A stretch of DNA of 64,000 nucleotides, taken from positions 186,001 through 250,000 of the forward strand of contig CAVYWD010000009.1 of assembly GCA_963772225.1 (NCBI GenBank), given 5' to 3'. The translations under genes were made by a program, and so were the position numbers. This stretch comes from CAVYWD01 sp963772225. GTDB lineage: Bacteria; Myxococcota; Myxococcia; Myxococcales; UBA5297. Below the pieces are notes generated by a model. It did no database searches and was not told where the DNA came from. It was given only the letters and a program-made list of their open reading frames with translations. Shown piece by piece: positions 32,760 to 42,375 of this stretch. The stretch's first letter is position 1; the number at the start of each line of letters is the position of its first letter.

Positions 32760-34724
32760 TCAGCCGCGCGCCGCGCTCGCGATGAGCGCCTCCGCCTTGG
32801 CCACGAAGTCGCGCACCTGCGTGGAGGCCGCTCGCAGCTGGTGGCGGTCGAGGCCGAGCAGCTCGGCGCTGTGTTGGACCTCGGCGAGCCGCGTCGTCGC
32901 CCACCGCGGGGCGATGCGCATCTCCGCGATGGCAGCGGCGATGCGCACCGCGTGCAGCTCCTTCACCAGCGGCGCGGCCTCGTCGGGCTCGTGGTGCTCG
33001 CGGCAGACCTGCACGACGTACTCGGGGAGCTTCCACTCCTCGGCCATGCGCGCCCCGACCTCGACGTGCATCGCCTCGAGCAGCGGCCCCAGCATCAGCG
33101 CCGGGTCGAAGCCGTCCAGCTTGGCGAGCAGGGCCGGGTCGGCCAGGGCATTGACCGCCAGGGTCTTGCCGATGTCGTGCAGCATCCCGCCCATGAACGC
33201 GCGGTCGCTGTCGCCCAGCCGGTGCTCGAGGCACATCCACGAGGCGGCGAAGGCGCTGCTCAGGGACTCGGCCCAGATGTTCTTCTGCTCGTCCAAGAAG
33301 ACCTTGCTGCGGCCCCGCGACCCCTTGTTGAAGAGCGTGGCCGTGGCGGCGGCCGCCGCCACGGCGGCCACCTCTTTGAATCCGAGCCGGACCACCGCGT
33401 CCTTCACCGTCTTGATCTCCACGCCCCGGGTGAAATAGGCGGAGTTCGCCATGCGCATCACCTGGGCGGTGAGCGCCGGGTCCTGGCTGATGATCCGCAC
33501 GAGCTCGGCGGGCTCGGCGTCTTTGTGGTTGATGAACTTGACCAGGCGCAGCGCCGCGGCGGGGAACGTGGGCAGGCTCTTGAGCCCCCGCACGTGCTCG
33601 AGGGTCGCATCGAGGACCCGGCGCAGGGCGGCCTCCTCCAGTGGCGGGCCCTCCGGGCGCTCGGCGATCTCGAAGTCCTCCAGCGCCAGCTCCAGCGACT
33701 CGGTGGTTCGCCGCGCCGCCGGCGGCTGCCTCGGCGCGCGGCGCGGCGCCGGCTTCCCCGATGAGAAGAAGTCTCGGACCGCGCCCATCAGCCTCGAGAT
33801 GAGCGCCGGGGGCTGCACGGGCGCGACCGCGGCCGAAGGCGCCGCGGCGCTGCGAATGCCGAGGCTCGTGCGCAGGGCGCGCAGCTCGTCGCGGACCTGA
33901 GCGGCGCTCGCCGGCCGCTTCTTGGGGTCGACCGCGAGGAGCCGCCGGACGGCGTCGACGATGATGGGGTGGAGCTGCGACAGCACCGAGAGGTCGAGCC
34001 CCTGGAGCTGATCGCGCAGGATCTGCTCGGGCGCGCCGCGGAACGCAGCCCTGCCGGTGAGCAGCTCGTAGGCGATGGCCCCGACCGCGAAGAGGTCGCT
34101 CTGCACCGTCGCCCGCTCGCCGCGGAGCTGCTCGGGCGCCATGTACGCCGGCGTGCCCACCAGGAGTCGGCGGCTCCCCGGCCCCTGCAGCTGCGGCCGC
34201 GACAGCCCGAAGTCGAGGAGCTTCAGGTACGGCGCGCCGCTTTGAGGGGTGACGCGAAAGACGTTGCTCGGCTTCAGGTCGTGGTGGACGAGCCCGGCCC
34301 CGTGCACCGCCGCCAGTGCGTCCAGGACCTCGTCGAGCATCTGGAGGACCTCGGGCGCCGGGAGCCCTCCGCGCTTGGCCACGTATGCGTCGAGCGACGC
34401 TCCGGCCAAGAGCTCCATGACCAGGTATCGCCGGCCGTCGGGGAGCGTCCCGATGTTGTAGATGTCCACCACGCCGCGGTGCCCGATGGCGTTGACGCTG
34501 CGGGCCTCGCTCACGAGCTGAGTCGCGACGGCCGGGTCGTGGGCGATGTCCGGCTTGAGCACCTTGATGGCGACGCGCTTGCCGATGATGGGGTGCAGCG
34601 CTTCGTAGACGACGCCCATGCCGCCGAACCCGATGCGGCTCTTGACGATGTAGTCGTCTATTTTCAAACCGATGGCGTCGCCAGCGTCGAAGGCGCTGGG
34701 CGGGGCGTTCGAGGGAGTTTCCAA
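32760..34724 (-). CDS. Ser/Thr protein kinase fused to HDOD domain
   Basis: 654 aa from TTG 34724 with AGAGG 6 nt upstream. Kinase domain about 20-290: IGFGGMGVVYEAL, VAIKVLK (Lys54), VHHDLKPSNV (HRD is HHD here), DFGLSRP, TPAYMAPEQL, SDLFAVGAIAYELLTG. A linker rich in Pro/Arg (about 295-370) leads to an HDOD domain (about 385-600): LPTFPAAALRLVKFINHKD, IISQDPALTAQVMRMANSAY, FMGGMLHDIGKTLAVN. HDOD domains are HD-GYP relatives lacking full catalytic sites, but LHDIGK keeps an HD pair. It links phosphorylation to HDOD signalling, probably in the cytosol, since no membrane segment is seen. Confidence 0.9.
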   Translation of the reverse strand: METPSNAPPSAFDAGDAIGLKIDDYIVKSRIGFGGMGVVYEALHPIIGKRVAIKVLKPDIAHDPAVATQLVSEARSVNAIGHRGVVDIYNIGTLPDGRRYLVMELLAGASLDAYVAKRGGLPAPEVLQMLDEVLDALAAVHGAGLVHHDLKPSNVFRVTPQSGAPYLKLLDFGLSRPQLQGPGSRRLLVGTPAYMAPEQLRGERATVQSDLFAVGAIAYELLTGRAAFRGAPEQILRDQLQGLDLSVLSQLHPIIVDAVRRLLAVDPKKRPASAAQVRDELRALRTSLGIRSAAAPSAAVAPVQPPALISRLMGAVRDFFSSGKPAPRRAPRQPPAARRTTESLELALEDFEIAERPEGPPLEEAALRRVLDATLEHVRGLKSLPTFPAAALRLVKFINHKDAEPAELVRIISQDPALTAQVMRMANSAYFTRGVEIKTVKDAVVRLGFKEVAAVAAAAATATLFNKGSRGRSKVFLDEQKNIWAESLSSAFAASWMCLEHRLGDSDRAFMGGMLHDIGKTLAVNALADPALLAKLDGFDPALMLGPLLEAMHVEVGARMAEEWKLPEYVVQVCREHHEPDEAAPLVKELHAVRIAAAIAEMRIAPRWATTRLAEVQHSAELLGLDRHQLRAASTQVRDFVAKAEALIASAARG

Positions 34725-35061
34725 GGTGAGCCTCTCGGGTCGGTGAGCGCCCACTCGCGGCGATTCCAGACGTGGGCCGTCGGGGCGCGAGGTGCAGCAC
34801 TCACACGATACACGCGGGCTCGAAGTCGGCCCAAATGCCTTGCCGGCTCGAACGATCCGCTCCCAGCGAAACCGGCACCGCCGGCGGCTCCCGACAGCCC
34901 ATTCGACGCCCGCCCGGAGGGGGCCGCGCCGGCGTCCGGGGCACTCGGCCTGAGCGGCATCCCCTGGGTGCGAGGCTCGAGCGGACGGGCGAGCGCGGGC
35001 GAGCCCCAGGGCATAGCTTGATTGGAATGCAGATCGACCTGCGCTCGGGAAGGAGAGCCGA
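34725..35061. other. Divergent intergenic region, kinase-HDOD / response regulator
   Basis: 337 bp between two divergent genes. It must hold both promoters. I see a TATCGT-like -10 for the kinase and a TTGATT element about 40 bp before the response regulator, neither convincing. No gene, repeat or tRNA seen. Confidence 0.4.
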
Positions 35062-35499
35062 ATGAGCGATGACACGACTTCGAGCGGGCGGCTCGATTTC
35101 GACCTCGACCGAAAGCTCGTCCTGGTGGTCGACGATGACCCCGACTTGAGGGAGTTCGTGCGCCTGGTGCTCGAGGGCGCGGACTACCGCGTGCGCCTGG
35201 CGGAGGACGGGGCCCAAGCGCTGCGCCTGCTGACCGAGGAGGCGCCCGACGTCATCCTCCTCGACATCAAGATGCCGGGCCTGAGCGGAGATGACCTGCT
35301 CCGCCTCTTCCAGCGTCTGCAGCGCCACCCGCCGGTGGTCATCATGACCGCGGCCGACCGCGCCCGGGATCGCGCCCTGTCCTTCCGGAATCCCTTTTAT
35401 CTCGCCAAGCCCTTCGACGCGCCTCTGCTCCTGGCCACCGTGGCCACCGCGCAGGAGGGCGCCGCCGGCGAGACCTCGTCCGACGATCTGGACAGCTGA
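35062..35499 (+). CDS. Single-domain response regulator
   Basis: 145 aa with one receiver domain (about 18-130). Acidic pocket VVDDDPDLREF, phosphoacceptor Asp in VILLDIKMPGLSG, Thr in VIMTAAD and Lys in YLAKPFDAPLL are all present. No output domain, so it probably works by protein contact like CheY. The switch segment around the lysine is unusual (SFRNPFYLAKP). GGAAGGAG precedes the ATG. A chemoreceptor gene follows 117 bp downstream. Confidence 0.92.
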   Translation: MSDDTTSSGRLDFDLDRKLVLVVDDDPDLREFVRLVLEGADYRVRLAEDGAQALRLLTEEAPDVILLDIKMPGLSGDDLLRLFQRLQRHPPVVIMTAADRARDRALSFRNPFYLAKPFDAPLLLATVATAQEGAAGETSSDDLDS

Positions 35500-35616
35500 G
35501 CGCCGTCGCGCCGCCCTGACCGCCGCTGACCGATGGGGGCGCTTCTGACCGGGGCGCACGCTCCGCGTCGGTGGCGCGTTCTGGAACAGCGTCGTATTAC
35601 TCTCGGGGTCGGTCTG

Positions 35617-37668
35617 ATGCTGGACGGCGAGAGGACCGTGGGCCATCTGTCCATCCAGGCGAAGTTCGTCGGGGCGATGTTGGCGTGCGTCCTTGCCACG
35701 TCCGTCATGGGGCTGGGCTTGCTCCAGCTCACTGCCGAGCGCGCGATGCAGCAGACCGCCGCGCAGGCGGTCGCCTTCGGCGCGCAGACCTACGCCGCGC
35801 TCGAGCGCAAGGAGCTGGAAAAGCTGTCGACCGCCGCCGAGGCGCTGCTCGCGAACGAGGCCCTCCAAGACCTCTTCGCCGCTCGCGACCGCGCCAAGCT
35901 CGAGGCCGCCGCGGCGCCGCTGTTCCGGAAGCTCCGGGATCGGCACGGCATCACGCTCGTCACCTTCATCGAGCCCGAGCCCTCGCAAGCCTGCTTCCTG
36001 CGCCTGCACAAGCCCGAGGACTTCGGCGATCGGATCGACTGGCCGGTGATGCGGGCTGCGGTGCAGTCGCATCAGGAGAGCGCGGGCAAGGACTTGGGCA
36101 TGTCGGCCTACGCCCTGCGCGTGGTGCGGCCGTTCTTCGCCGGCGACACGCTCCTCGGCTACCTGGCGGTGGGCATCGAGCTCCACCCATTCCTCGCCGC
36201 GCTCAAGACACAGACGGGCAGCGACTACGCGCTGGTCTTGGACAAGAAGCTCGTCGACCGCGCCACCTGGAGCGCCTCCCGCCGGGGCCGCCGCAACGGC
36301 TGGGACGACGACCAAGACCTCCTGGTCGTCGACAGCACCGCGCCCCAAACGTCGCTCGTGAGCGCCGCCCTCGACCTCGCGCGCTTGCCCGACGCCGGCG
36401 CGGTGCTCGACGACCTGAAGGTTTCGGGCCACCGGCGGGTCCACGGCGCCTTCCCGCTGCGCGACCCGGCGGGGCGGAGGGCGGGCGCCATCTTTCTGCT
36501 GCAGGACGCCGCGGCCTTCGATGAGGGGCTGCGCGAGGCCCGCGTGCGCGGGGTCGTCATCACGCTCTTGCTGGCTCTCGTGGGCGGTTTCCTCGCGCAC
36601 CTGCTCGCGCAGCGGATCGCGCGGCCGCTCCAGCAGATGGCTGCCGCAGCGGCGCAGCTCGCCGAGGGCCACCTGGACGCGCGCCCAGAATCGATGGCCG
36701 GCGACGACGAGGTCGCCGCGGTGGCCAGGAGCTTCGGAAAGATGGCGGACCGCCTCTCGGAGATGCTCGACCGGATGCGGCAGACCTCCGGCGACCTCAA
36801 GCGCTCGGCGACCTCGCTCGCGCACAGCGCGTCGGAGCAGACGGCGTTCACCCAGCAGCAGTCGACCGCGCTCCACCAGACCTCGACCACCGCCGAGCAG
36901 ATCGCCCAGACTTCGCGCCAGGCCATGTCCCACGCGGACGGCGTGGTGCAGGCCACCGAGCGCTCGCAACAGCTCTCCCGCGACGGCGCCGCCGCGGTCG
37001 ATGGCGCGGCGCGCGGCGTCGAGAGCCTGGCCCAGCAGGTGGACGCGATGGCGCGCGCCATCGGCCGCTGGACGGAGCGGGCGCTGGAGATGAGCGGGCT
37101 CATCTCGACCGTCCAGGACCTGGCAGAGCAGTCGAACACCCTGGCCCTCAACGCCTCCATCGAGGCGGCGCGAGCCGGCGACGCGGGCCGGAGCTTCGCG
37201 GTGGTGGCGGTGGAGATGCGCGCGCTGGCGGAGCGCTCCAAGGCCGCGGTCACCAGGGTCCGCACCATCCTGGCCGACGTCCAGAAGAACAGCCGCACGG
37301 CCATCCAGGCGGCCGAAGAGGGCACGCGGCGCGCCCGCGAGGTGGAGGCGCTGGCCCACGGCGCGGGCGAGGCCATCTCGGGCCTCGCGCTGGTGATCCG
37401 CGACTCCTCCGACTCGGCCCGGCAGATCGCCGAGACGGCGCGCCAGCAGAGCGTGGGGGTCGAGCAGATCGCCTCGGCAATGTCCGAGGTCTGGGAGGCA
37501 GTCAACGGAGGGGTCGACCAGATCCAGAAGATGGAGCGCGCCTCCTCCGAGCTGGGCGAGCTGGCGCAGGCGCTCCTCGACCTCGTCGGCCGCTACCAGG
37601 CCCAGGCCAGCCTGCCCCTGCCCACCTCGGGCGGCGCCGCGGGCGGGCCGCCGCCGCGCGCGGGCTGA
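35617..37668 (+). CDS. Methyl-accepting chemotaxis protein
   Basis: 683 aa from ATG 35617 (ATG 35533 is in frame but less likely). TM1 (FVGAMLACVLATSVMGLGLL, about 17-36), a periplasmic double-Cache-like sensor (about 40-300), TM2 (VVITLLLALVGGFLAHLLA), HAMP (AQRIARPLQQMAAAAAQLAE), and the signalling domain with the hairpin tip NTLALNASIEAARAGDAGRS followed by FAVVAVEMRALAERS. The tip sequence couples to CheA/CheW. No CheA, CheW, CheR or CheB is present, so it must feed arrays encoded elsewhere. The preceding response regulator may be functionally linked. Confidence 0.93.
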   Translation: MLDGERTVGHLSIQAKFVGAMLACVLATSVMGLGLLQLTAERAMQQTAAQAVAFGAQTYAALERKELEKLSTAAEALLANEALQDLFAARDRAKLEAAAAPLFRKLRDRHGITLVTFIEPEPSQACFLRLHKPEDFGDRIDWPVMRAAVQSHQESAGKDLGMSAYALRVVRPFFAGDTLLGYLAVGIELHPFLAALKTQTGSDYALVLDKKLVDRATWSASRRGRRNGWDDDQDLLVVDSTAPQTSLVSAALDLARLPDAGAVLDDLKVSGHRRVHGAFPLRDPAGRRAGAIFLLQDAAAFDEGLREARVRGVVITLLLALVGGFLAHLLAQRIARPLQQMAAAAAQLAEGHLDARPESMAGDDEVAAVARSFGKMADRLSEMLDRMRQTSGDLKRSATSLAHSASEQTAFTQQQSTALHQTSTTAEQIAQTSRQAMSHADGVVQATERSQQLSRDGAAAVDGAARGVESLAQQVDAMARAIGRWTERALEMSGLISTVQDLAEQSNTLALNASIEAARAGDAGRSFAVVAVEMRALAERSKAAVTRVRTILADVQKNSRTAIQAAEEGTRRAREVEALAHGAGEAISGLALVIRDSSDSARQIAETARQQSVGVEQIASAMSEVWEAVNGGVDQIQKMERASSELGELAQALLDLVGRYQAQASLPLPTSGGAAGGPPPRAG

Positions 37669-37713
37669 TCTCCCTGCGCCCGGTCGAGTCGCCGGGGGCT
37701 CGGCCCGCTCGGC

Positions 37714-38437
37714 TCAGGCGAGGTTGTGAAACACCCGCTGTACGTCCTCGTCTTGCTCGAGGGTGTCCACCAGCTCGAGGACCTCGTGCGCCTGCTCCTC
37801 GGGGAGCTGCATGGGAGTCTGCGCGACGTACTCCGACTCGGCCGAGATGAGCGGCAGCTTGCGCCCCTCCAGCGCCGCCTGGAGCTCGCCGAATTTCAGG
37901 AACGGGCAGCGGATGAGGACCTGCTTCTCGCCCTTCTCGCCGGCCCCTTCGCCCATCTCCTCCAGGCCGTGGTCGATGAGGTCGAGCTCGAGGGCCTCCA
38001 GGTCGAGGCCTTGAGGGTCGAGCCGGAAGACGCCCATCCGCTGAAACTGGAACGCGACGGACCCGGTATTGCCCATGGATTCCGCCGTGGGCCTTGAAGT
38101 GCATCCGGACGTTGGCGACGGTGCGAACCACGTTGTCGGTGGCGGTCTCGACCATCAGGGCCACGCCGTGCGGCCCATAGCCCTCGTACATCACCACTTC
38201 GAAAGCCGCCTGGTCCTGTCCGCTGGCGCGCTTGATGGCGGACTCGACCTTGTCCTTGGGCATGTTGAGGCCGCGCGCATTCTGGATGGCGCGCCGCAGG
38301 GCCGGGTTGTTGTCGGGGCTGGGCCCGCCGGCCTTCACCGCGATGGTGATTTCCTTGGCGATGCGCGTGAAGGCCTTGGCCATGCGATTCCAGCGGGCGA
38401 ACATCGTGGCCTTGCGCGTCTCGAAAATGCGTCCCAT
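37714..38437 (-). CDS. yebC: YebC/PmpR-family transcription/translation regulator (one frameshift)
   Basis: About 240 aa when one base is removed. The first part (MGRIFETRKATMFARWNRMA, AIQNARGLNMPKDKVESAIK, YEGYGPHGVALMVETATDN) runs to KAHGG; the second part starts MGNTGSVAFQFQRMGVF and continues through LIDHGLEEMGE to the C-terminus. The joint at 38079-38084 reads GGATTCC on the plus strand; dropping one T gives GGATCC and the family sequence GGSMGNTG. YebC proteins bind DNA or assist ribosomes on difficult motifs. The start MGRIFETRK differs from the usual MAGHSKW. Confidence 0.85.
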
Positions 38438-38598
38438 TCCGAAAGGCTCCTCGATTCCGATTCGAACCTGTGGTCAGCGGTTTATCGCATCGCCGCCCGC
38501 GGCGCGCCAGCTCGCTCTGAGCGCCGGCGCGACGCGGCTTTCTCGAGGCCCTCCAAGCTTAAGGCGCGCCGAGCGCGACCGCGGCAGCCGCCAGTCCT

Positions 38599-40158
38599 TT
38601 AGAGCCCCTGTACGTCGGAGCTGGCGGTCACTTCGTATTCCAGTCGGACCTTCTGCGCGCCGCGGGCCGGCAGGCTCACCTTCCAGGCCACGATGCCCTG
38701 GGCGTCCGCGGTGGCCGAGGGCTCGGTCAGAGCCCCGAGGCGCACGCGGACCGCCTCGATCTCCGAAACCGGGACCCGCTCTTCCAGCAGAAAGCCCGCC
38801 GGGCGGTCGTCCAGGTTGGAGAGGTACAGCTCGACCGTCCTCGTGAGGGTGAGCTTCCCGGTCGCGCGGCCGGTCTCGCGGCGCTCGGTCGCCTGGCGGC
38901 GGACGCGCAGCGCCTCCTCGGGGCCGAAGGAGAGCGCGAACGCCTCGCCCGGCGCGACGAACCCGACCGACGTCCGGCCCACGATGCCGCTCTCGCGCAG
39001 GAGCTCCACGGGCCCCGCCAAGATCGGGTGCGGCCCGGCGTTGGCCTGCCGGCTGCGCAAGTACACCCGCGGCGAGCGCTCGGGCCGCGCCACCCGGTCC
39101 ACCTCGGCGGGGGCCTCGAAGAAAAAGAGCGGCGCTCGGCGCAGCCGGCCATCGGAGGCGACGGAGGCCTTCGCCGGGGAGCTCAGGAGGCGCACCTCGC
39201 CGCCGTCATCCACGCCCGGCAGCTCCGCCGCGGCGCGCGCGACCCCCTCGCCGACCGTGGCGATGGCCTGGTCGCGAACCGACACCTCCACCTCGCGGCT
39301 CGCGCGGCGCACCGCCTGGAGCACGTCGTCCGCGAGCACGGGCGGCTCGGAGCGCTGGCGCGGCCGGGCGGTGGAGAAGAAGAGCTCCACGTCATTCCAG
39401 TCCTCGCCCGTGGCCTGCCAGAGCGCCCCCTCGCACTCGAAGCGCACCGCGTCCTGCGAGAGCCGCGCGCGGTGGATGGGCCGCCAGAGCGCGCACGGCA
39501 CCAGGTACTGCAGGCTGAACGAGAAGTTGCCGCTCGACTCGGCGGTGACCGAGAGCTCGACAGAGGTGGTGAGGGCGTGGTCGGGCCGCGACTGCTCGGC
39601 GAGCCGAAGCTCGGCCACCGCGCGCTTGGACACCAGGTCGTCGAGGTCGCGCTTGGACAGGTCTATCTCCTCGTCCAAGGCGCGCACCAGCGCGGTCAAC
39701 GCGTCCAAGTCCTTGGGCCACCGCTCCTCGAAGGCCTCGGCGAACGGCAGCTCTCGCTGGACGGACGCCACCAGCAGGTCGGCGGCGCCGTCGGTCTGGG
39801 CGCGCCTCGCCTGGAGCGCGGCGTGGAGCGATCGACGCCGCTCGAGCGCCGCCGTCAGGCGCTGGAGCTCTTTCTGCAGCGCCGCAGCCACCTCGGGCCG
39901 CTCCGACGCTCCGACGCGAAAGGCGCGGCGCACCCTCGCCTCATTCACCCGCAGATTCGGAGCGCGCGCCACGAGCGTCCGGTCGGCCAACACCGGCGCG
40001 ACCGCCTCCACGGTGATCCGGTGCGTGCCCTTGGGCAGGGCGACCGAGCCCTCCCGAATCACCTGGGCGCGGTCCTCGAACAGCGTGACCCGCCGCACCG
40101 GCGCTTGAACCAGCTGCAGGGCCGGCGATGCGGCCTCTGCGCTCAAGGCGACCACCAT
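38599..40158 (-). CDS. DUF4139/DUF4140 (MuiA-like) protein, paralogue B
   Basis: 519 aa. DUF4140-like N-terminus with a strand-rich start (VQAPVRRVTLFEDRAQVIRE, ITVEAVAPVLADRTL), a coiled-coil middle (about 90-180: AALQKELQRLTAALERRRSL) and a DUF4139 C-terminal beta domain (TTSVELSVTAESSGNFSFSL, PVSEIEAVRVRLG, ending ARGAQKVRLEYEVTA). The family was named for a mucoidy inhibitor; its mechanism is not established. No signal peptide, so probably cytosolic. It follows paralogue A by 3 bp. Confidence 0.8.
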   Translation of the reverse strand: MVVALSAEAASPALQLVQAPVRRVTLFEDRAQVIREGSVALPKGTHRITVEAVAPVLADRTLVARAPNLRVNEARVRRAFRVGASERPEVAAALQKELQRLTAALERRRSLHAALQARRAQTDGAADLLVASVQRELPFAEAFEERWPKDLDALTALVRALDEEIDLSKRDLDDLVSKRAVAELRLAEQSRPDHALTTSVELSVTAESSGNFSFSLQYLVPCALWRPIHRARLSQDAVRFECEGALWQATGEDWNDVELFFSTARPRQRSEPPVLADDVLQAVRRASREVEVSVRDQAIATVGEGVARAAAELPGVDDGGEVRLLSSPAKASVASDGRLRRAPLFFFEAPAEVDRVARPERSPRVYLRSRQANAGPHPILAGPVELLRESGIVGRTSVGFVAPGEAFALSFGPEEALRVRRQATERRETGRATGKLTLTRTVELYLSNLDDRPAGFLLEERVPVSEIEAVRVRLGALTEPSATADAQGIVAWKVSLPARGAQKVRLEYEVTASSDVQGL

Positions 40159-40161
40159 CGT

Positions 40162-42375
40162 TCACTCCCTCCGATTGCCACCGACGAGCTCGTTCTTCGC
40201 GTCGATCTTCACCGAGTAGCTGAACGCGAGCGTCTGCGACTCGCCGGGCTTCAGCGAGAAGCGCCACCGCCGCCCGCCCTTGATGAGCCCGGTCTGGGCT
40301 TGATCGAACTCCTCCCACGGCGGCGCCGCGGCAGGCACGGCGAGCTCCACGTCCTTGTCCCCTTCCCGGACGATGGGCACCCGCTCGCGAACCTCGACGT
40401 CACAGGGGGCGGAGAGCCGCGAGGCGATCTCGATCTCCACGCGGTGCTTGAGCGTCGCCCCGCCGCCCATGAGGCCGTGGCTGACCTCCTCGAAGGAGGC
40501 GTTGCGCGCCACCTTGACGGCCTCCTCCACGCCCAGCCCCAGGTCGAGCCGGCCGCCGGCGGGCACGGTCCGCAGCGGCGAGGTCACCAGGAACTCGTCC
40601 TCCAGGTACACGTCGGCGGGGCCGGCGAGCAGCGGCGCGCCCAGGGGGTTCTCGAGCTGCGCGACCCGCACGGCCTTGTCGCTCTCGCGCGGCACCACCA
40701 CCAGCGAGCTCTTCGACGGCGCGGCGCGGGACAGGAGCGGAACGAGGTGGAAGGCGCCGTCGCCGGGGATGTCCACCGGCGCCTCGGCGACGTAGCGGTG
40801 GTCGAACCCGCCCGAAGAATCGCAGAGCTCGCTCGAGCCCGAGGGCACCGCGGCCGCGAGGACGCCTCGGGCCCTTAGGGCCGCCGCGGCCAAGCGCTCG
40901 GCGAGGAGGTCGGGGCGGCCCTCCGCCTCGTCCGCGAGGCTCTCCCAGGGTCGAACCGGACGCAGCCGCCCCCTCTTGGCCGCCTCCTGCCAGCCCGCCA
41001 TGACCTGGCCGGCGAAACGGAGCTGCTCGGCCGACGCGGCCAGCGCGCCGGGCACCTGCAGCTCCTCCGCCGGCGCGGCGCTGCCTTCCGAACCGAGCTC
41101 GCTGGCCTCGAGGTTCGCCTTTCGGGCGCGGATCTCCGAGCGAGCGACCCTTGGGGCCTGCGCGGCAGAGCGCCTCAGCATCTTGGGCGCCGGCGGTGGC
41201 GCCCGCAGCCCGAGCGCAGCGGGCGAAAGGACGTCCGCGATCGGCGCGGGCGGCGCTGCCGCCGACGCGGGCGCCGGCGCCGGCGCCGGCGCGAAACAGG
41301 GCATGGGCTCGGGCGACGCCTTCGGCTCGGCGACCTCCGAGAGCTTGGGACCCCCTGGAACGGCCTCGGCCTTGGCGTCACTTTGGCCGAAGTCGAAGTC
41401 GACCGGCCGCTCGACCCTCGGCACCGCGGCGAGCGCGCGGTCCAGCCCCTCGAAGAGCTCGCCGACGCCCGAGGGGGGCTCGCGCCATCCGCGCGGCGGC
41501 GAGGAGCGCTGGCGCCGCCCGATGCGCAGGGAAGGCAGCTCGGGCAGCTCCGCGTCGCCGTCGAGCTCGGCGGTGGAGACCGACAGCGCGACGGCGGCCC
41601 AGCTCTCGCCGGTGGCCTGCGCGACGAGAGCGCGCATCGACACCTCGGCGCTCTTGCCGTCGCGGGCGACTCGAACCTGGTACGTCGGGTACCAACGCGC
41701 TCCCGGGACCCGATACTCGAGCCGCAGCTGGCACGGGATGACCGGGCCGCCGCCGCGGAGCGAGAGCCGCACCCGCTTGGACACGGCGTCGGCTTGCGCG
41801 TCCTTCAGCGCGCGGGCCTCTTCGTCGCGGCGCTCGATGCGCGCGAGCTCCTCGCGGGCTTTGCGCAGCGCCGACTGTTGGCCGACCCGCTCCTCGAGGC
41901 GACCTCGCCGGACCCGCGCCTGCCACTCCAAGACCCCCACCCAGGCAGCCACCGGCGCCGGGCGCGGCGGGCGGTTCTCGAAAGGTTCCGGCAGCTGGAG
42001 CGCGAGGCCGTCGAGCCGGCCCATCTCGCGCTCGACGCGAGCCAGGGCCACCTCCAGGCGAGCCACCTCTTGGCGCGCGCCGCGAAGCTGGACCTCCGAC
42101 GGGGGCTCGAGGCGCGACCCGAGCGCCGGCATCGCCAGCTCGACCCGGAGGTCGCAAGGCAGCGGGAGCGAGGCGACTCCTCTCCCCGGAGGCGCGGCGA
42201 GCGAGACGCGCACGCTGTCGTCTTCCAGGGAAAGGGGGAGGCCCTCCAGCACCACCTCCTTCGGCCACGCGGCGTCCTCGAAGGCGAGCTCGGCGACGCG
42301 GGTCACGAAGGCCCCCGCACGATAGACCTGGACACTCTGCACCGCGGAGGAGAGAGCCGCTGGACCCTGTGCCAT
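40162..42375 (-). CDS. DUF4139/DUF4140 (MuiA-like) protein, paralogue A, with long central insert
   Basis: 737 aa from ATG 42375 (GGGAGG 4 nt upstream). N-terminal DUF4140 (VQSVQVYRAGAFVTRVAELA), a coiled coil (about 95-190), the core RVPGARWYPTYQVRVARDGK, then a Pro/Ala insert (about 300-430, including repeated APAP and GAGAGA-coding DNA) missing from paralogue B, and the DUF4139 end (HRVEIEIASRLSAPCDVEVR, WRFSLKPGESQTLAFSYSVK). The two share the same domain plan, pointing to an old tandem duplication that may act as a hetero-complex. Confidence 0.8.
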   Translation of the reverse strand: MAQGPAALSSAVQSVQVYRAGAFVTRVAELAFEDAAWPKEVVLEGLPLSLEDDSVRVSLAAPPGRGVASLPLPCDLRVELAMPALGSRLEPPSEVQLRGARQEVARLEVALARVEREMGRLDGLALQLPEPFENRPPRPAPVAAWVGVLEWQARVRRGRLEERVGQQSALRKAREELARIERRDEEARALKDAQADAVSKRVRLSLRGGGPVIPCQLRLEYRVPGARWYPTYQVRVARDGKSAEVSMRALVAQATGESWAAVALSVSTAELDGDAELPELPSLRIGRRQRSSPPRGWREPPSGVGELFEGLDRALAAVPRVERPVDFDFGQSDAKAEAVPGGPKLSEVAEPKASPEPMPCFAPAPAPAPASAAAPPAPIADVLSPAALGLRAPPPAPKMLRRSAAQAPRVARSEIRARKANLEASELGSEGSAAPAEELQVPGALAASAEQLRFAGQVMAGWQEAAKRGRLRPVRPWESLADEAEGRPDLLAERLAAAALRARGVLAAAVPSGSSELCDSSGGFDHRYVAEAPVDIPGDGAFHLVPLLSRAAPSKSSLVVVPRESDKAVRVAQLENPLGAPLLAGPADVYLEDEFLVTSPLRTVPAGGRLDLGLGVEEAVKVARNASFEEVSHGLMGGGATLKHRVEIEIASRLSAPCDVEVRERVPIVREGDKDVELAVPAAAPPWEEFDQAQTGLIKGGRRWRFSLKPGESQTLAFSYSVKIDAKNELVGGNRRE

